Part shown: positions 51,356-60,400 of the stretch, piece by piece
Layout of the letters: every line of letters begins with the position of its first letter
Position numbering within the stretch: position 1 is the first letter of the stretch
Assembly (NCBI RefSeq): GCF_900102375.1
Contig: NZ_FNBO01000007.1
Span: 1-64,000, forward strand
Length of the DNA: 64,000 nt
Direction of reading: 5' to 3'
Source of the DNA: Halorubrum xinjiangense
GTDB lineage: Archaea > Halobacteriota > Halobacteria > Halobacteriales > Haloferacaceae
Translations under genes and position numbers: made by a program
The notes under the pieces: model-generated
Seen by the model: the letters and a program-made list of their open reading frames with translations, nothing else
What the model was told of the DNA's origin: nothing
The model's database searches: none

Positions 51356-53839
51356 ATGGCGACCGAGGCCGCCGGGATCGACCGACACCTGCTCGTCGAC
51401 GACTTCCTCCAGCGACGCCGCTACCAGCTCCAGCTGGCGGACGCCGCCGCCGACGAACACACGCTGGTCTGCCTCCCGACCGGCCTCGGCAAGACGACGG
51501 TCAGCCTGCTCGTCACGGCCGAGCGCCTCCACGAGGCGGGCGGGAAGGCGCTCTTCTTGGCCCCCACCAAACCCCTCGTCCAGCAGCACGCCGACTTCTA
51601 CCGCGAGGCGCTCTCGGTTCCGGACGACGAGATCGTCGTGTTCACCGGCGACGTGAAGCCCGACGACCGCGCCGCGCTCTGGGACGACGCCCGGATCGTG
51701 ATCGCGACGCCGCAGGTCGTCGAGAACGACCTGGTCGGCAACCGGATCTCGCTTCGCGACGTGACCCACCTCACCTTCGACGAGTGCCACCGCGCCACCG
51801 GCGACTACGCGTACGTCTACATCGCGGAGCGCTACCACGCCGACGCGGCCGCCCCGCTCGTCACCGGGATGTCGGCCTCGCCCGGCGGCGACACCGAGGA
51901 GATCGAGACGGTCTGTGAGAACCTCGGGCTCGTCAACGTCGAGGTGATGACCGAGGAGGACGCCGACGTCGACGAGTACACCCACGACACCGACGTCCAG
52001 TGGGAGCAGGTGACGCTCCCCGACGAGGTCCTCGCGATCCGCGACGCGCTCAACGAGGTGATCACGGACCGGTTAGAGAAGCTGAAGCAGCTGGGCGTGA
52101 CGAACACGACGAACCCCGACCTCTCGCAGAAGGACCTCAACAAGATGCGGGGGCAGCTGAAACAGATGATGGATAACGACCAGTCGGACGGGTACAAGGG
52201 GATGAGCACCCACGCTGAGGTGATGAAGCTCCGGCGCGCGACGGAGCTGGTCGAGACCCAGTCGGTCGAGTCCGTCCGGCGCTACTTCGAGCGCCAGCGC
52301 GAGGCCGCCCGCTCGTCGGGCGCGTCGAAGGCGAGCCAGCGCATGGTCGCGGACCCGAAGGTTCGGGAGGCGATGCGGAAGGCGGAGTCGTTCGACGGGC
52401 TCCACCCGAAGTTCTCGAAGGCCCGGATCCTGCTGGCGGAAACCCTCGGCATAAACGGCGGCGAGCGCGCCATCCTCTTCACCGAGTCGCGCGACACCGC
52501 CGAGGCGCTCGTGGAGTTCCTCTCTGCCAGCTTCGACGTGCGGAAGTTCGTCGGGCAGGGCGACAAGGAGGGCTCCGACGGGATGAGCCAGAAGCAACAG
52601 CAGGAGACGCTCGACGAGTTCAAGGCGGGCGAGTTCGAGGTGCTCGTCTCCACGAGCGTCGCGGAGGAGGGTCTCGACGTGCCCGAGGTCGACCTCGTCT
52701 GCTTCTACGAGCCGGTCCCCACCGCGATCCGCTCGATCCAGCGCAAGGGCCGGACCGGCCGGCAGGCCGAGGGGAAGGTGGTCGTCCTGATGGCCGAAGA
52801 CACCCGCGACGAGGCGTTCTTCTGGATCTCACGCCGCCGCGAGAAGAAGATGGCCAGCCAGCTCGCCGAGCTGAAGGCGGCCACCGACGACATCGAGGAC
52901 TCCGTCGGCGACGACGGGCAGGCCGGCCTCGACGCGTTCGGCGGGGGGTCCGGTGGCGAGGGTGGCGACGGGGACGCCGAAGTCGACGCCGACGCCGACG
53001 CGGAGGCGGTCGACGAGGACGCCGACGACAGCGAAGACGGCGACGCCGGCCTCACCGACTTCGCGGCGGAGGCGCGGGAGGGCGAAGACGAGGAGGACGA
53101 CGAGAGCGGGGAAAGCGACGAGGCCGACGCGACCGACGAGGGCGCCGACAGAGACGAAGACGGCGTTGTCGCGACCGCCGGCGTCGAAGACGGCGTCGAG
53201 GTCGTCGTCGACCAGCGCGAGCTGGACTCCTCCATCGCGAAGGACCTCTCGACGCGCGACGGGCTCGTCACCCGGCTGGAGACGCTCGCGGTCGGCGACT
53301 ACGTGCTCTCCGACCGCGTCGCCGTCGAGCGCAAGTCGGCGGCCGACTTCGTCGACTCGATGCTCGACTCCGACCGCTCGATGTTCGAGCAGGTGGGCGA
53401 GCTCTCGCGGGCGTACGCCCGCCCCGTGATGGTCGTCGAGGGGACGAACCTCTACGGCCAGCGCGACATCGACCCCAACGCGATCCGCGGCGCGCTCGCG
53501 TCGCTCGCGGTCGACTTCGACGTGAGCGTCCTCCGCACCGAGGGCGAGGAGGACACTACCGAACTGCTCGCGACCATCGCCAAGCGGGAGCAGGAGACGC
53601 GCGACCGGGAGGTGAGCGTCCACGGCGAGAAGACGACGAAGACCCGCGCGGAACAGCAGGAGTACGTCGTCTCCTCCATCGCGGACATCGGCCCGGTCAC
53701 GGCGCGCACGCTGCTCGAACACTTCGGCACCGTCGAGGCCGTGATGACCGCGCCCGAGGACGACTTACTGGAGGTCGACGGCGTGGGACCGGTGACCGCC
53801 GAGCGCATCCGCGAGGTCGTCGGGAGCGAGTACGAGTAA
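51356..53839 (+). CDS. hef: Hef: XPF/Mus81-type helicase-nuclease
   Basis: An 827-residue fusion. The SF2 helicase half has Walker A PTGLGKT (41-47), DECH box, a thumb insert around residues 200-300 and motif VI QRKGRTGRQAEG. A long acidic linker (about residues 510-620) separates it from an ERCC4 nuclease with VAVERKSAADF (Glu-Arg-Lys core near residue 658), followed by two helix-hairpin-helix motifs (GPVTARTLLEHFG and VDGVGPVTAERIREV). Hef processes stalled replication forks. The linker is far longer than in non-halophiles. Confidence 0.95.
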   Translation: MATEAAGIDRHLLVDDFLQRRRYQLQLADAAADEHTLVCLPTGLGKTTVSLLVTAERLHEAGGKALFLAPTKPLVQQHADFYREALSVPDDEIVVFTGDVKPDDRAALWDDARIVIATPQVVENDLVGNRISLRDVTHLTFDECHRATGDYAYVYIAERYHADAAAPLVTGMSASPGGDTEEIETVCENLGLVNVEVMTEEDADVDEYTHDTDVQWEQVTLPDEVLAIRDALNEVITDRLEKLKQLGVTNTTNPDLSQKDLNKMRGQLKQMMDNDQSDGYKGMSTHAEVMKLRRATELVETQSVESVRRYFERQREAARSSGASKASQRMVADPKVREAMRKAESFDGLHPKFSKARILLAETLGINGGERAILFTESRDTAEALVEFLSASFDVRKFVGQGDKEGSDGMSQKQQQETLDEFKAGEFEVLVSTSVAEEGLDVPEVDLVCFYEPVPTAIRSIQRKGRTGRQAEGKVVVLMAEDTRDEAFFWISRRREKKMASQLAELKAATDDIEDSVGDDGQAGLDAFGGGSGGEGGDGDAEVDADADAEAVDEDADDSEDGDAGLTDFAAEAREGEDEEDDESGESDEADATDEGADRDEDGVVATAGVEDGVEVVVDQRELDSSIAKDLSTRDGLVTRLETLAVGDYVLSDRVAVERKSAADFVDSMLDSDRSMFEQVGELSRAYARPVMVVEGTNLYGQRDIDPNAIRGALASLAVDFDVSVLRTEGEEDTTELLATIAKREQETRDREVSVHGEKTTKTRAEQQEYVVSSIADIGPVTARTLLEHFGTVEAVMTAPEDDLLEVDGVGPVTAERIREVVGSEYE

Positions 53840-53885
53840 GCGTGGTCGGCAAAACGATATTGGAATCGAGTCGTAACGCGTTCAC

Positions 53886-54110
53886 ATGGCGAAGCGTATC
53901 GGCGTCGGCGAAGAGACGTACGACGCGCTCGCGTCACTGAAACGCGACGACGAGACCTTCGACGACCTGCTGACGCGGTTGCTTCGCGAGCGCCGCGAGG
54001 ATAGCCGCTCCGGGGCTAGTTTTTGGAAAGGAAGCGACGCACCCGAGCACGCTCGGGAGACGCGTCAGGAACTGAAATCCGGATCCGATACACGGGGATC
54101 GGAGCCCTGA
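53886..54110 (+). CDS. VapB-family antitoxin without an adjacent toxin
   Basis: A 74-residue protein. Its first 40 residues (KRIGVGEETYDALASLKRDD, then ETFDDLLTRLLRERRED) match the archaeal VapB (DUF217-like) antitoxins. The C-terminal about 35 residues are Ser/Gly/Glu-rich and look like the toxin-wrapping tail. A PIN-domain VapC normally follows directly, but the next gene, 8 nt away and on the opposite strand, is a molybdoprotein. So it is an orphan, a relic or a stand-alone regulator. Confidence 0.77.
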   Translation: MAKRIGVGEETYDALASLKRDDETFDDLLTRLLRERREDSRSGASFWKGSDAPEHARETRQELKSGSDTRGSEP

Positions 54111-54118
54111 CTCCGGGT

Positions 54119-55237
54119 TCACTCGAACCCGCTCACCAGGGTCACCACCCACTGTCCGAGGTCGTACTCCGCCCGGACCTCCACGCGCGTCACCCACTTC
54201 ACCCACTGGAACCCCCGCCGGTCGGGCGCGACCAACCGCGCGGGCGCCCCGTGGCCGTGGCTCAGTCGCTCGCCGCCGACGTGCGTCGCGAGCAGCGCGT
54301 CTTCCGCCTCCTCGAGCGGGAGGCTCCAGCGGTATCCCGTGACGGACGTGAACCGGACGTACGCAGGCTCACGATCGGGGTTCGCGGCGTCGTCGCTCGC
54401 GGCCGCGACCCCGCCCGCCGCCTCTAGCAGGTCGCCGACCCGGATCCCGCCCCACTCCTGGACCGTGTACCAGCCGCTGGTACAGTCGAGGAGCGCCTCC
54501 GTCTCATGGCCCGCCGCCAGCTCGTCCGCCGTCAGTTCGACGGGGTCGCTCACGAGGCCGTCCACCCGGAGCCGGTAGTCGTCGCGGTCGATCGGGTCGG
54601 GATCGTCCGCGACCCACGAGGTGATCGGGAACGCGGCGTTGCCCGCGCCCTCGCGGGGCTGCGAGCCGGTGAAGCGGCGGTCGGCGCCGGCGGTGTCGAG
54701 CGCGTCGTTGACGCCCTGCTGGAGCCGGTAGGTCGCGCCGCCGGCCGCCAGCAGCGCGAAGTAGCGCACCGCGGTCCGCCGGCGCTCGAAGTCGACGCGG
54801 CGCGGGAGCCGGAAGCGGGTCGCAGCGTGCGCGGCCACGAGCGGAACCAGGGCGAGGCCGAACCCGACGTGGACGGACAGCAGGGTCCAGTACGAGAGGC
54901 GCACGTCGAGGCCGAACACCCACGCGACGCCGGTCGCGAGCGCGCCGACCGCGGCGACGAGCGTCAGGACGGAGAGCGCGGTCGACCGCCGCCACAGGCC
55001 GGGATCGGTGAGCCGGCGGCGAACGCGCGCGAGCTTCCACGCGAGCAGCGCGACGATCCCGACCCCGAGCGCGCGGTGGAGCCAGAAGAGCGGCCACCCC
55101 TTGGGGACGCCGACGGTAAAGGAGACCAGCCCGGTGACGGCCTCGGCGACGACGAACGTGAACAGCGACCAGTCGACCGCGCGCGGCGGCGGCTCCAGAC
55201 GGTCGAGCGCGCTTCGAAGTCGGTCCCTCGTGACCAT
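54119..55237 (-). CDS. Molybdopterin oxidoreductase with N-terminal b561-like membrane domain
   Basis: A 372-residue protein. Residues about 20-160 hold four hydrophobic segments with histidines (LHRALGVG, SVHVGFG, AAHAATRF) suggesting a heme-b membrane domain, followed by a sulfite-oxidase-type molybdenum domain with the ligand Cys252 in LLDCTSGWYTVQEWGG and SHGHGAPARLVAPDRRGFQWVKW. The layout resembles a fused MsrP/MsrQ methionine-sulfoxide reductase. Partner and substrate are inferred. It is unrelated in architecture to the other molybdoenzyme at 42617. Confidence 0.83.
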   Translation of the reverse strand: MVTRDRLRSALDRLEPPPRAVDWSLFTFVVAEAVTGLVSFTVGVPKGWPLFWLHRALGVGIVALLAWKLARVRRRLTDPGLWRRSTALSVLTLVAAVGALATGVAWVFGLDVRLSYWTLLSVHVGFGLALVPLVAAHAATRFRLPRRVDFERRRTAVRYFALLAAGGATYRLQQGVNDALDTAGADRRFTGSQPREGAGNAAFPITSWVADDPDPIDRDDYRLRVDGLVSDPVELTADELAAGHETEALLDCTSGWYTVQEWGGIRVGDLLEAAGGVAAASDDAANPDREPAYVRFTSVTGYRWSLPLEEAEDALLATHVGGERLSHGHGAPARLVAPDRRGFQWVKWVTRVEVRAEYDLGQWVVTLVSGFE

Positions 55238-55298
55238 CTATGCGTGGTACGTGCTACCGAGTCAAAAGGATACAGCCCGCGGACGGTCGCCGCGCTCG

Positions 55299-56126
55299 CT
55301 ACAGGTCGTAGACCTCGCCGTCGACCGCCAGCGGCTCTTCGAACGCCTCGTCGGCGGGGTAGTAGTGCGCGAGGTGGACGAGCCGCGTCCGGTCGGCGTC
55401 GAGGTCGTCGGCGAGCGCGAGCGCGCCCTCCCGAGTCATGTGCTTTGTCCCGAAGGTGCGCGGGACGCCGTCTGGCCCCTCGTGACGGCCGCCGATCGGG
55501 TGGTGTTCACAGAGCGAGGCCGGGACGATGGCGTCGGCGAGCAGGAGGTCCGGGTCGGCGAGCGCCTCGCGGGAGCGCTCGGGGACGTCGTAGCTGGTGT
55601 CGCCGGTGAGCGAGAGCGTCGCGCCCGTCTCGGGGTCCTCGATGGCGACGCCGTAACAGAGGAGCGGCGGGTGGTCGACGGGGACGAACCGCACCTCGAA
55701 CCCACAGGTCTCGAACGGCTCGAAGGGGTCGCGGGCGTGGACGCCGATCCGGTCTTCGAGGTAGTCGTACTTGCGCCGGATCGTCTCCGCGACGCTCTCG
55801 TCGGTCGCGGGGTCGGTCTCGTTGGGCGCGTGGACCGGGAGCCCGTCGACGAGCCGGTAGACGTTCCCCAGCCCGTCGAGGTGGTCGAAGTGGATGTGCG
55901 TCACCAGCCCGGCGTCCGGCAGCGGGACGTCGGCGGCGAGGAACTGCTGTCGGAAGTCGGGACTGAAGTCGACGAGCAGCGACTCGCCGGTACGCTCGTT
56001 GGTCACGTGGACGGAGAAGCGCGACCGCGACACCCCGCGCTCGCGGGCCGTTCGGCAGGTCTCGCAGTCGCAGCCGACGGTCGGCGTCCCCGTCGTGTCG
56101 CCCGTCCCGAGGAGGGTGACCCGCAT
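55299..56126 (-). CDS. PhnP-like metallo-beta-lactamase-fold phosphodiesterase
   Basis: A 275-residue protein. It has the PhnP-type N-terminus MRVTLLGTGDTTGTPTVGC and a zinc-finger loop CDCETC (residues about 20-25), then LVTHIHFDHLDGLG, FVPVDHPP, TGDTSY and FGTKHM. PhnP hydrolyses 5-phosphoribosyl 1,2-cyclic phosphate, the product of C-P lyase, but related enzymes act on other cyclic phosphates or have roles like lipoate hydrolysis. No C-P lyase genes are in this window, and the phnDCE operon is 44 kb away. Confidence 0.83.
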   Translation of the reverse strand: MRVTLLGTGDTTGTPTVGCDCETCRTARERGVSRSRFSVHVTNERTGESLLVDFSPDFRQQFLAADVPLPDAGLVTHIHFDHLDGLGNVYRLVDGLPVHAPNETDPATDESVAETIRRKYDYLEDRIGVHARDPFEPFETCGFEVRFVPVDHPPLLCYGVAIEDPETGATLSLTGDTSYDVPERSREALADPDLLLADAIVPASLCEHHPIGGRHEGPDGVPRTFGTKHMTREGALALADDLDADRTRLVHLAHYYPADEAFEEPLAVDGEVYDL

Positions 56127-56248
56127 GGAACGTGGTGTGCGGGCCACGGCCTTAGCGTCCGCGGTCGCGGCGGGCGAGCGAGGGGGCGACGCGAGGTCGC
56201 CGCGTCGCCACCCCGGAGGTATAACTCCGGGCCGCCCCGATCCGGACC

Positions 56249-57310
56249 ATGCACACCAGTCGCAGCCTCACCCTCGCGCGGCTCCCCTCGGGCGTGCCGG
56301 TCCGGACGACGGTCCACGCGTACGGCGAGGGCGAACTCGTCGACGGCGACGACGGCCCCGAACTCGACGCGCCCGGCGACGTCCCCGTGGTGTACGCGCA
56401 GGCCGCACAGCACGGCCGAGAGGTGAACGGTACCGCAGTCCTCCGGCGCCTCCACGACCGGCTCGTCGGGGACGCGACGGAAGCCGGCGACGGAGCCGAG
56501 TCCGGGGACGAAGCCGGCCCGACGGCCGCCGAACTCGCCGGCACGCTCGTGACGGTCCCGGTTGCGGACCCGCTCACCTTCGATCACGTCTCGTACACGA
56601 CGCCGGAGTCGCTCGACTCGCGGCAGCCGAACATGAACCGCTGCTGGCCCGGCGATCGGGAGGGCTCGCTCCACGAGCGGATGGCGGCCCGGCTCTGGGC
56701 GTTCGCGGGGGAGGCGGACGCGATCGTCGATCTCCACACCGGCTCGCCGTCGATGGCGACGCACACGGTGTACATGCGCGGCGACGACGACTGCCGCGGG
56801 CTCGCGGAGGCGTTCGGCACCGACCTCCTGCTCGCGGAGGCCGCCGGGGACGACGCCGACACGGAGTGGGACGAGCGGGGCTTCGCCGGGAAGCTCCGCG
56901 TCGCCGCCACCCGCGAGGGGATCCCGACGATCACGCCCGAGCTCGCTCACAGCCGGGAGATCGTTCCGGAAGCGGTCGAGACCGGCGTGCGGGGGATGCT
57001 CGGCGCGTTGCGACAGCGGGGACTGCTCTCCGGCGACCCCGACCCGTGGGACGGGGTCGTCGCGCGCAACCACCTCGGACGGGTGATCGCCGACGAGGCC
57101 GGGCTGTTCGTTCCCGAACCCGATCTCGCCGTCGGCGACCGGGTCGCGGAGGGCGAGCGCGTCGGGGAGGTGTTCGACCCGACGACGTTCGAGACGCTCC
57201 AGGTCGCGCGCGCCGACCGCGACGGGATCGCGTACTCGGTCGCTCGGGAGGCGACCGTCACCGCGGGCGCGACGCTGGTCGGCGTCGCGGAGCGGATCGA
57301 CAGAGAGTGA
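56249..57310 (+). CDS. Succinylglutamate desuccinylase/aspartoacylase family protein
   Basis: A 353-residue M14-like zinc hydrolase. Zinc ligands fit AAQHGREVNG (His, Glu) and IVDLHTGSPSMATH (His); a catalytic glutamate is in TPELAHS. An acidic insert (residues about 72-95) is halophile-type. The C-terminal barrel-sandwich-like domain has GLFVPEPDLAVGDRVAEG. Members remove acyl groups from amino acids or small amides; the substrate is unknown. Confidence 0.86.
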   Translation: MHTSRSLTLARLPSGVPVRTTVHAYGEGELVDGDDGPELDAPGDVPVVYAQAAQHGREVNGTAVLRRLHDRLVGDATEAGDGAESGDEAGPTAAELAGTLVTVPVADPLTFDHVSYTTPESLDSRQPNMNRCWPGDREGSLHERMAARLWAFAGEADAIVDLHTGSPSMATHTVYMRGDDDCRGLAEAFGTDLLLAEAAGDDADTEWDERGFAGKLRVAATREGIPTITPELAHSREIVPEAVETGVRGMLGALRQRGLLSGDPDPWDGVVARNHLGRVIADEAGLFVPEPDLAVGDRVAEGERVGEVFDPTTFETLQVARADRDGIAYSVAREATVTAGATLVGVAERIDRE

Positions 57311-57340
57311 GAGCGAGTCGAGCCGATCAGACGTCCGGTG

Positions 57341-57826
57341 CTACGGCCGCCGAACGCGGATCTGTCCGTCTGCGGCGACCGTGACGAACAGCCGGCTGCG
57401 GACCTCGCGGCCGCGGACCGCGTCGCCGGCGCGGTCGCCGATCGTTTTCATCAGCTCGGGCGCGGTCTGGTTCACCTTGACGCCCGCCTCGTCGCAGGCG
57501 TCGTACACACGCTTGGGCGCGTCGTAGAGGTCGGTCCCATCCTCGATCTCGACGCGGACCGGCGCCGACAGCGCCTCCGCGAACGCGACCGTCTCGCGGG
57601 CGCGCTCGACGTTGTCGCGGGCGCTCGCCTCGACGCTGGAGACGTTCGCGCGCGAGGTTCCGAGCCGGTCGGCGATGTCCGACTGCCGGAGCCCGCGCTC
57701 GCGGAGCGCCAACACCTCCGCCTGTCGGCGGGTGAGCACGCTCTCGTCGGCGTCGAAGCCGGCTCGCTCCAGGATCGAGTCGGCGTCGACGTCCGCTGGG
57801 TCCGGCCGCCCGTCGTCTGCCACCAT
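57341..57826 (-). CDS. Tfx-family DNA-binding protein
   Basis: A 161-residue regulator. The HTH is LTRRQAEVLALRERGLRQSD followed by IADRLGTSRANVSSVE, the sigma4-like Tfx motif known from archaeal molybdenum-responsive repressors. The C-terminal half (VRVEIEDGTDLYDAPKRVYD) is the Tfx-specific domain. A molybdoenzyme lies 2.1 kb away, a possible target. The ATG at 57826 is preferred to one 9 codons upstream. Confidence 0.87.
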   Translation of the reverse strand: MVADDGRPDPADVDADSILERAGFDADESVLTRRQAEVLALRERGLRQSDIADRLGTSRANVSSVEASARDNVERARETVAFAEALSAPVRVEIEDGTDLYDAPKRVYDACDEAGVKVNQTAPELMKTIGDRAGDAVRGREVRSRLFVTVAADGQIRVRRP

Positions 57827-57952
57827 GTGGTCACCGATGAGCCGGCCGCTCAAAAAACGGCGGTTTCGCGCGGGGTCGAGAACGGGCGCGGGTCGCCCGA
57901 GAAATTGACGGCGTCCGGACTGTCCGTGGGGTGGGGCTCCCCCGAGACGCCG

Positions 57953-58420
57953 TCACTTGCCCCAGAAGTTCTCGCGGCTGCCGAGCCGCTCGCGGTCCGT
58001 GCGGTCCGGGCGACCGCGCTCGTCGTCCTCGTCGTCGTCCGCGGCCTCGTCGGTCGCCGCTCCCTCCTCGTCTTCCTCCGGGTCGTCGGGGAGGCGCTCG
58101 ACCACTTCCTGCGCCGTCGCGTGACTGGACTTCACGCGGTGGATCTTGACCTCGGCGCGCGCCGGGGGCAGGAGGCCGTCGACGAGGACGATGAACCCGT
58201 CGTCGGTACGGCCGACGCCGGCCCCGCTCTCGTGGATGTCGTCGACCTCGACGACGACCGCCTCGCCGGGCTGGACCGGCTGCTGTTTCAGCTCGTAGAT
58301 CGGCATGTCGTAGTGGTTACACCACTCCGCGCCGCCTTTGTTGCCGTAGTGTTGACACCCCATCCCCTGGATCCGTTCGTCGAAGCTGGGGCAGTCGTCG
58401 GCGAGTGGACAGTCCGCCAT
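57953..58420 (-). CDS. TRAM-domain protein with N-terminal Cys cluster
   Basis: A 155-residue protein. The N-terminus (CPLADDCPSF, GCQHYGNKGG, EWCNHYD) holds a Cys/His cluster likely to bind zinc or Fe-S. Residues about 45-105 are a TRAM domain, GEAVVVEVDDIHESGAGVGR, a small RNA-binding beta barrel common as a single-domain protein in archaea. The C-terminus is an acidic tail. A role in RNA structure or tRNA modification is inferred. TATA-like TTCATAAATTT at about 58471-58481 (minus strand). Confidence 0.85.
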   Translation of the reverse strand: MADCPLADDCPSFDERIQGMGCQHYGNKGGAEWCNHYDMPIYELKQQPVQPGEAVVVEVDDIHESGAGVGRTDDGFIVLVDGLLPPARAEVKIHRVKSSHATAQEVVERLPDDPEEDEEGAATDEAADDDEDDERGRPDRTDRERLGSRENFWGK

Positions 58421-58574
58421 ACCCTAGGGGAGACCGGCCGCGGTTGTAAACGTTTTCGACTCTCAGACCGAAATTTATGAAAACGGCCGATTCACGCGGT
58501 CGAGCGGCGGCTACTTCGAGAGGAGAACGAACGGAGAGGGCGGCGCACGGACCGAGGCACGGACCGCGTCGGAA

Positions 58575-58922
58575 TCAAAGGAACTCGCGGACCTCGGAGT
58601 ACCACATGTCGTGGTGGTCGACGGCGCCGAGCGCGTCGGCGACGTCGACCGCGATGGCGTGCCAGCAGCGCTGGTCGGGGTCGTCGGCGTCGAGGTTGTA
58701 CGTCGCGTCCGCGCAGTTGCACTCCCCGTCTTCGACCACGTACTCGTCCTCGTGACCGACGACGACGGTGAAGTCGCGGTAGCGCTTCACGCGCCCCTCG
58801 CCGACGGCCTCGATGGCGCGCTGGCCGCGGTCCCCGTGAGCCTCGACGATGGCCGCGGCGATCGGGCCGGTCAGCTCCCCGGCATCGTCGATCGCCGACC
58901 GCCAGTCGTCGACCGGCTCCAT
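58575..58922 (-). CDS. SWIM-type zinc-finger protein
   Basis: A 115-residue protein whose second half has the CxC...CxH SWIM arrangement: CNCADATYNLDADDPDQRCW followed by His. SWIM domains bind DNA or proteins through one zinc. The first half has VKRYRDFTVVVGHEDEYVVE. Single gene; the function is unknown. Confidence 0.82.
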   Translation of the reverse strand: MEPVDDWRSAIDDAGELTGPIAAAIVEAHGDRGQRAIEAVGEGRVKRYRDFTVVVGHEDEYVVEDGECNCADATYNLDADDPDQRCWHAIAVDVADALGAVDHHDMWYSEVREFL

Positions 58923-59036
58923 GCCAACCCGTTCTCGGGCGTTCGGTTAAACAGCGTCGGTCAGATCGAGGTAGGTCGGGTCGAACCGGAGCGGGGGTCC
59001 CGACGCGTGGTTTCAACTGAAGCGGTAGCGCGGAGT

Positions 59037-59075
59037 CCCCTTCCTCAAGGAGCGACCGGAGGGAGCGAGTAGGGA
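59037..59075 (+). repeat. Relic of a TnpB-element right end (ωRNA-like hairpin)
   Basis: CCTTCCT (59040-59046) can pair with AGGGAGG (59071-59077, by wobble), with AGGAGCGACCGGAGGGAGCG between. The sequence aligns with the right end of the TnpB element downstream (CCTCAA-GAGCG ... GAGCGA-GTAGGG). It sits before the intact tnpB, where a right end is not expected, so it may be a solo end of another element. Confidence 0.4.
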
Positions 59076-59111
59076 GGCGAGGAGCGCGTTTGTGTTGGTC
59101 GCAAACACCAA

Positions 59112-59118
59112 TCTATAA
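59112..59118 (+). promoter_or_regulatory. TATA-like box of tnpB
   Basis: CTATAAG lies 26-32 nt before the GTG start of tnpB, as for a leaderless gene. Confidence 0.5.
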
Positions 59119-59143
59119 GTAGCCTATTGATCACATTGAAACT

Positions 59144-60400
59144 GTGGCAGACGACTACGTGCGTCGGACGGCAATCACTCGTCTCTCGGTAGACGATGAG
59201 CAACGCGAGTTGCTTGAGGAAACCATCTCCGAGTGGAAGCGTGGATGCCAACTCGCCACGGACATGGCGTGGGGCAAATACAACGCGAAAAGCGACGTAC
59301 AGCCCCTCGCATACGACGACGTGCGCGAACACACCGACCTCGGGAGTCAGCACGCGATTCTCGCCACCCACCAAGCCGCACAAGCCATCACCGGCTGTAT
59401 CGAACGGAAGGCGAAGGACAAGAAGGTGAGTAAGCCCACCTTCACCGCACCCACGGTGAAATACGACACCCGGACCATGACGGTATTTGATGATGATACG
59501 GTGTCACTCTCCACCACAGAGAGTCGCGTACGGTGCGACCTAGCCCTCTCTGACGCCGACGATGGCTACCAACGGCAATACCTCGACTCTGACAACTGGA
59601 GCGTCACGGAAAGCACGCTCACCGTCCGTGACGGCGACTATTTTTTACACATCGGCTTCCGCCGACCCAAGACCGACACCGAACGGAACACCGCCGAGGA
59701 CGGGACGGTCCTCGGGGTTGACCTCGGTATCGAAAACCTCGCCGTCACAAGCACCGCCTCCTTCTTCAGCGGGCGGGAGTTAACCCACGATCTCCGCGAG
59801 TTCGAGAAGGTACGCGCCGGACTCCAACAGACTGGGACGAGGAGTGCCCATCGGACGCTCGAACGATCGAGCGGCCGTGAACTTCGCTACGTTCGGGATG
59901 TACTCCACCGAGCATCCAACGCTATCGTCTCGGAAGCGCTCCGGTACGAGTGCGACGTGATCGCGTTCGAGGACCTAACCAATATCCGCGACCGTACGGG
60001 AGCGTCGTGGGGACACAAGTGGGCGTTCCGAACGCTGTACGAACAGGTGGAATATAAAGCCGAAGCGGAAGGTATCACGGTGAAGCAAGTTGGATCGGCA
60101 TACACATCCCAACGGTGCGCCGAGTGTGGATTCACGGCAGACGAGAATCGCCGAACTCGCAACGACTTTCGATGTGTGAAGTGTGAGTCGGAAGCGAACG
60201 CGGATTACAATGCGGCGAAGAACATCGGGATGCGGTATGTCCGTCGAGGCCAACAGTCGTCTCGGCGGACGGGCGACAGTCAACTCGCCCTGAAGTCTGG
60301 AACTGTGACACCGAGTGGCGGATTCACCGCCTACCCGGACGGGTTTGAGGCCGAGTTCATGGACAAGCCCCACCCTCAACGAGCGAACCCATCAGGGTGA
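59144..60400 (+). CDS. tnpB: TnpB RNA-guided nuclease of an IS200/IS605-type element
   Basis: A 418-residue TnpB with an intact RuvC nuclease: Asp193 in GVDLGIENLAV, Glu276 in IAFEDLTN and Asp354 in NADYNAAKN. The zinc finger Cys325-x2-Cys328 (CAEC) and Cys344-x2-Cys347 (CVKC) is complete. TnpB uses an ωRNA from the element right end to cut matching DNA next to a short motif and so helps keep the element. No tnpA is adjacent, so the element is of IS1341 type and needs a helper transposase. GTG at 59144; a TATA-like box lies about 26-32 nt before. Codon use looks slightly less GC-rich than flanking genes, as for a transferred element. Confidence 0.95.
   Translation: MADDYVRRTAITRLSVDDEQRELLEETISEWKRGCQLATDMAWGKYNAKSDVQPLAYDDVREHTDLGSQHAILATHQAAQAITGCIERKAKDKKVSKPTFTAPTVKYDTRTMTVFDDDTVSLSTTESRVRCDLALSDADDGYQRQYLDSDNWSVTESTLTVRDGDYFLHIGFRRPKTDTERNTAEDGTVLGVDLGIENLAVTSTASFFSGRELTHDLREFEKVRAGLQQTGTRSAHRTLERSSGRELRYVRDVLHRASNAIVSEALRYECDVIAFEDLTNIRDRTGASWGHKWAFRTLYEQVEYKAEAEGITVKQVGSAYTSQRCAECGFTADENRRTRNDFRCVKCESEANADYNAAKNIGMRYVRRGQQSSRRTGDSQLALKSGTVTPSGGFTAYPDGFEAEFMDKPHPQRANPSG

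Noticed and set aside
59037-59077. Intrinsic terminator
   Set aside because: The hairpin is not followed by a T-run and resembles the right end of a TnpB element more closely.
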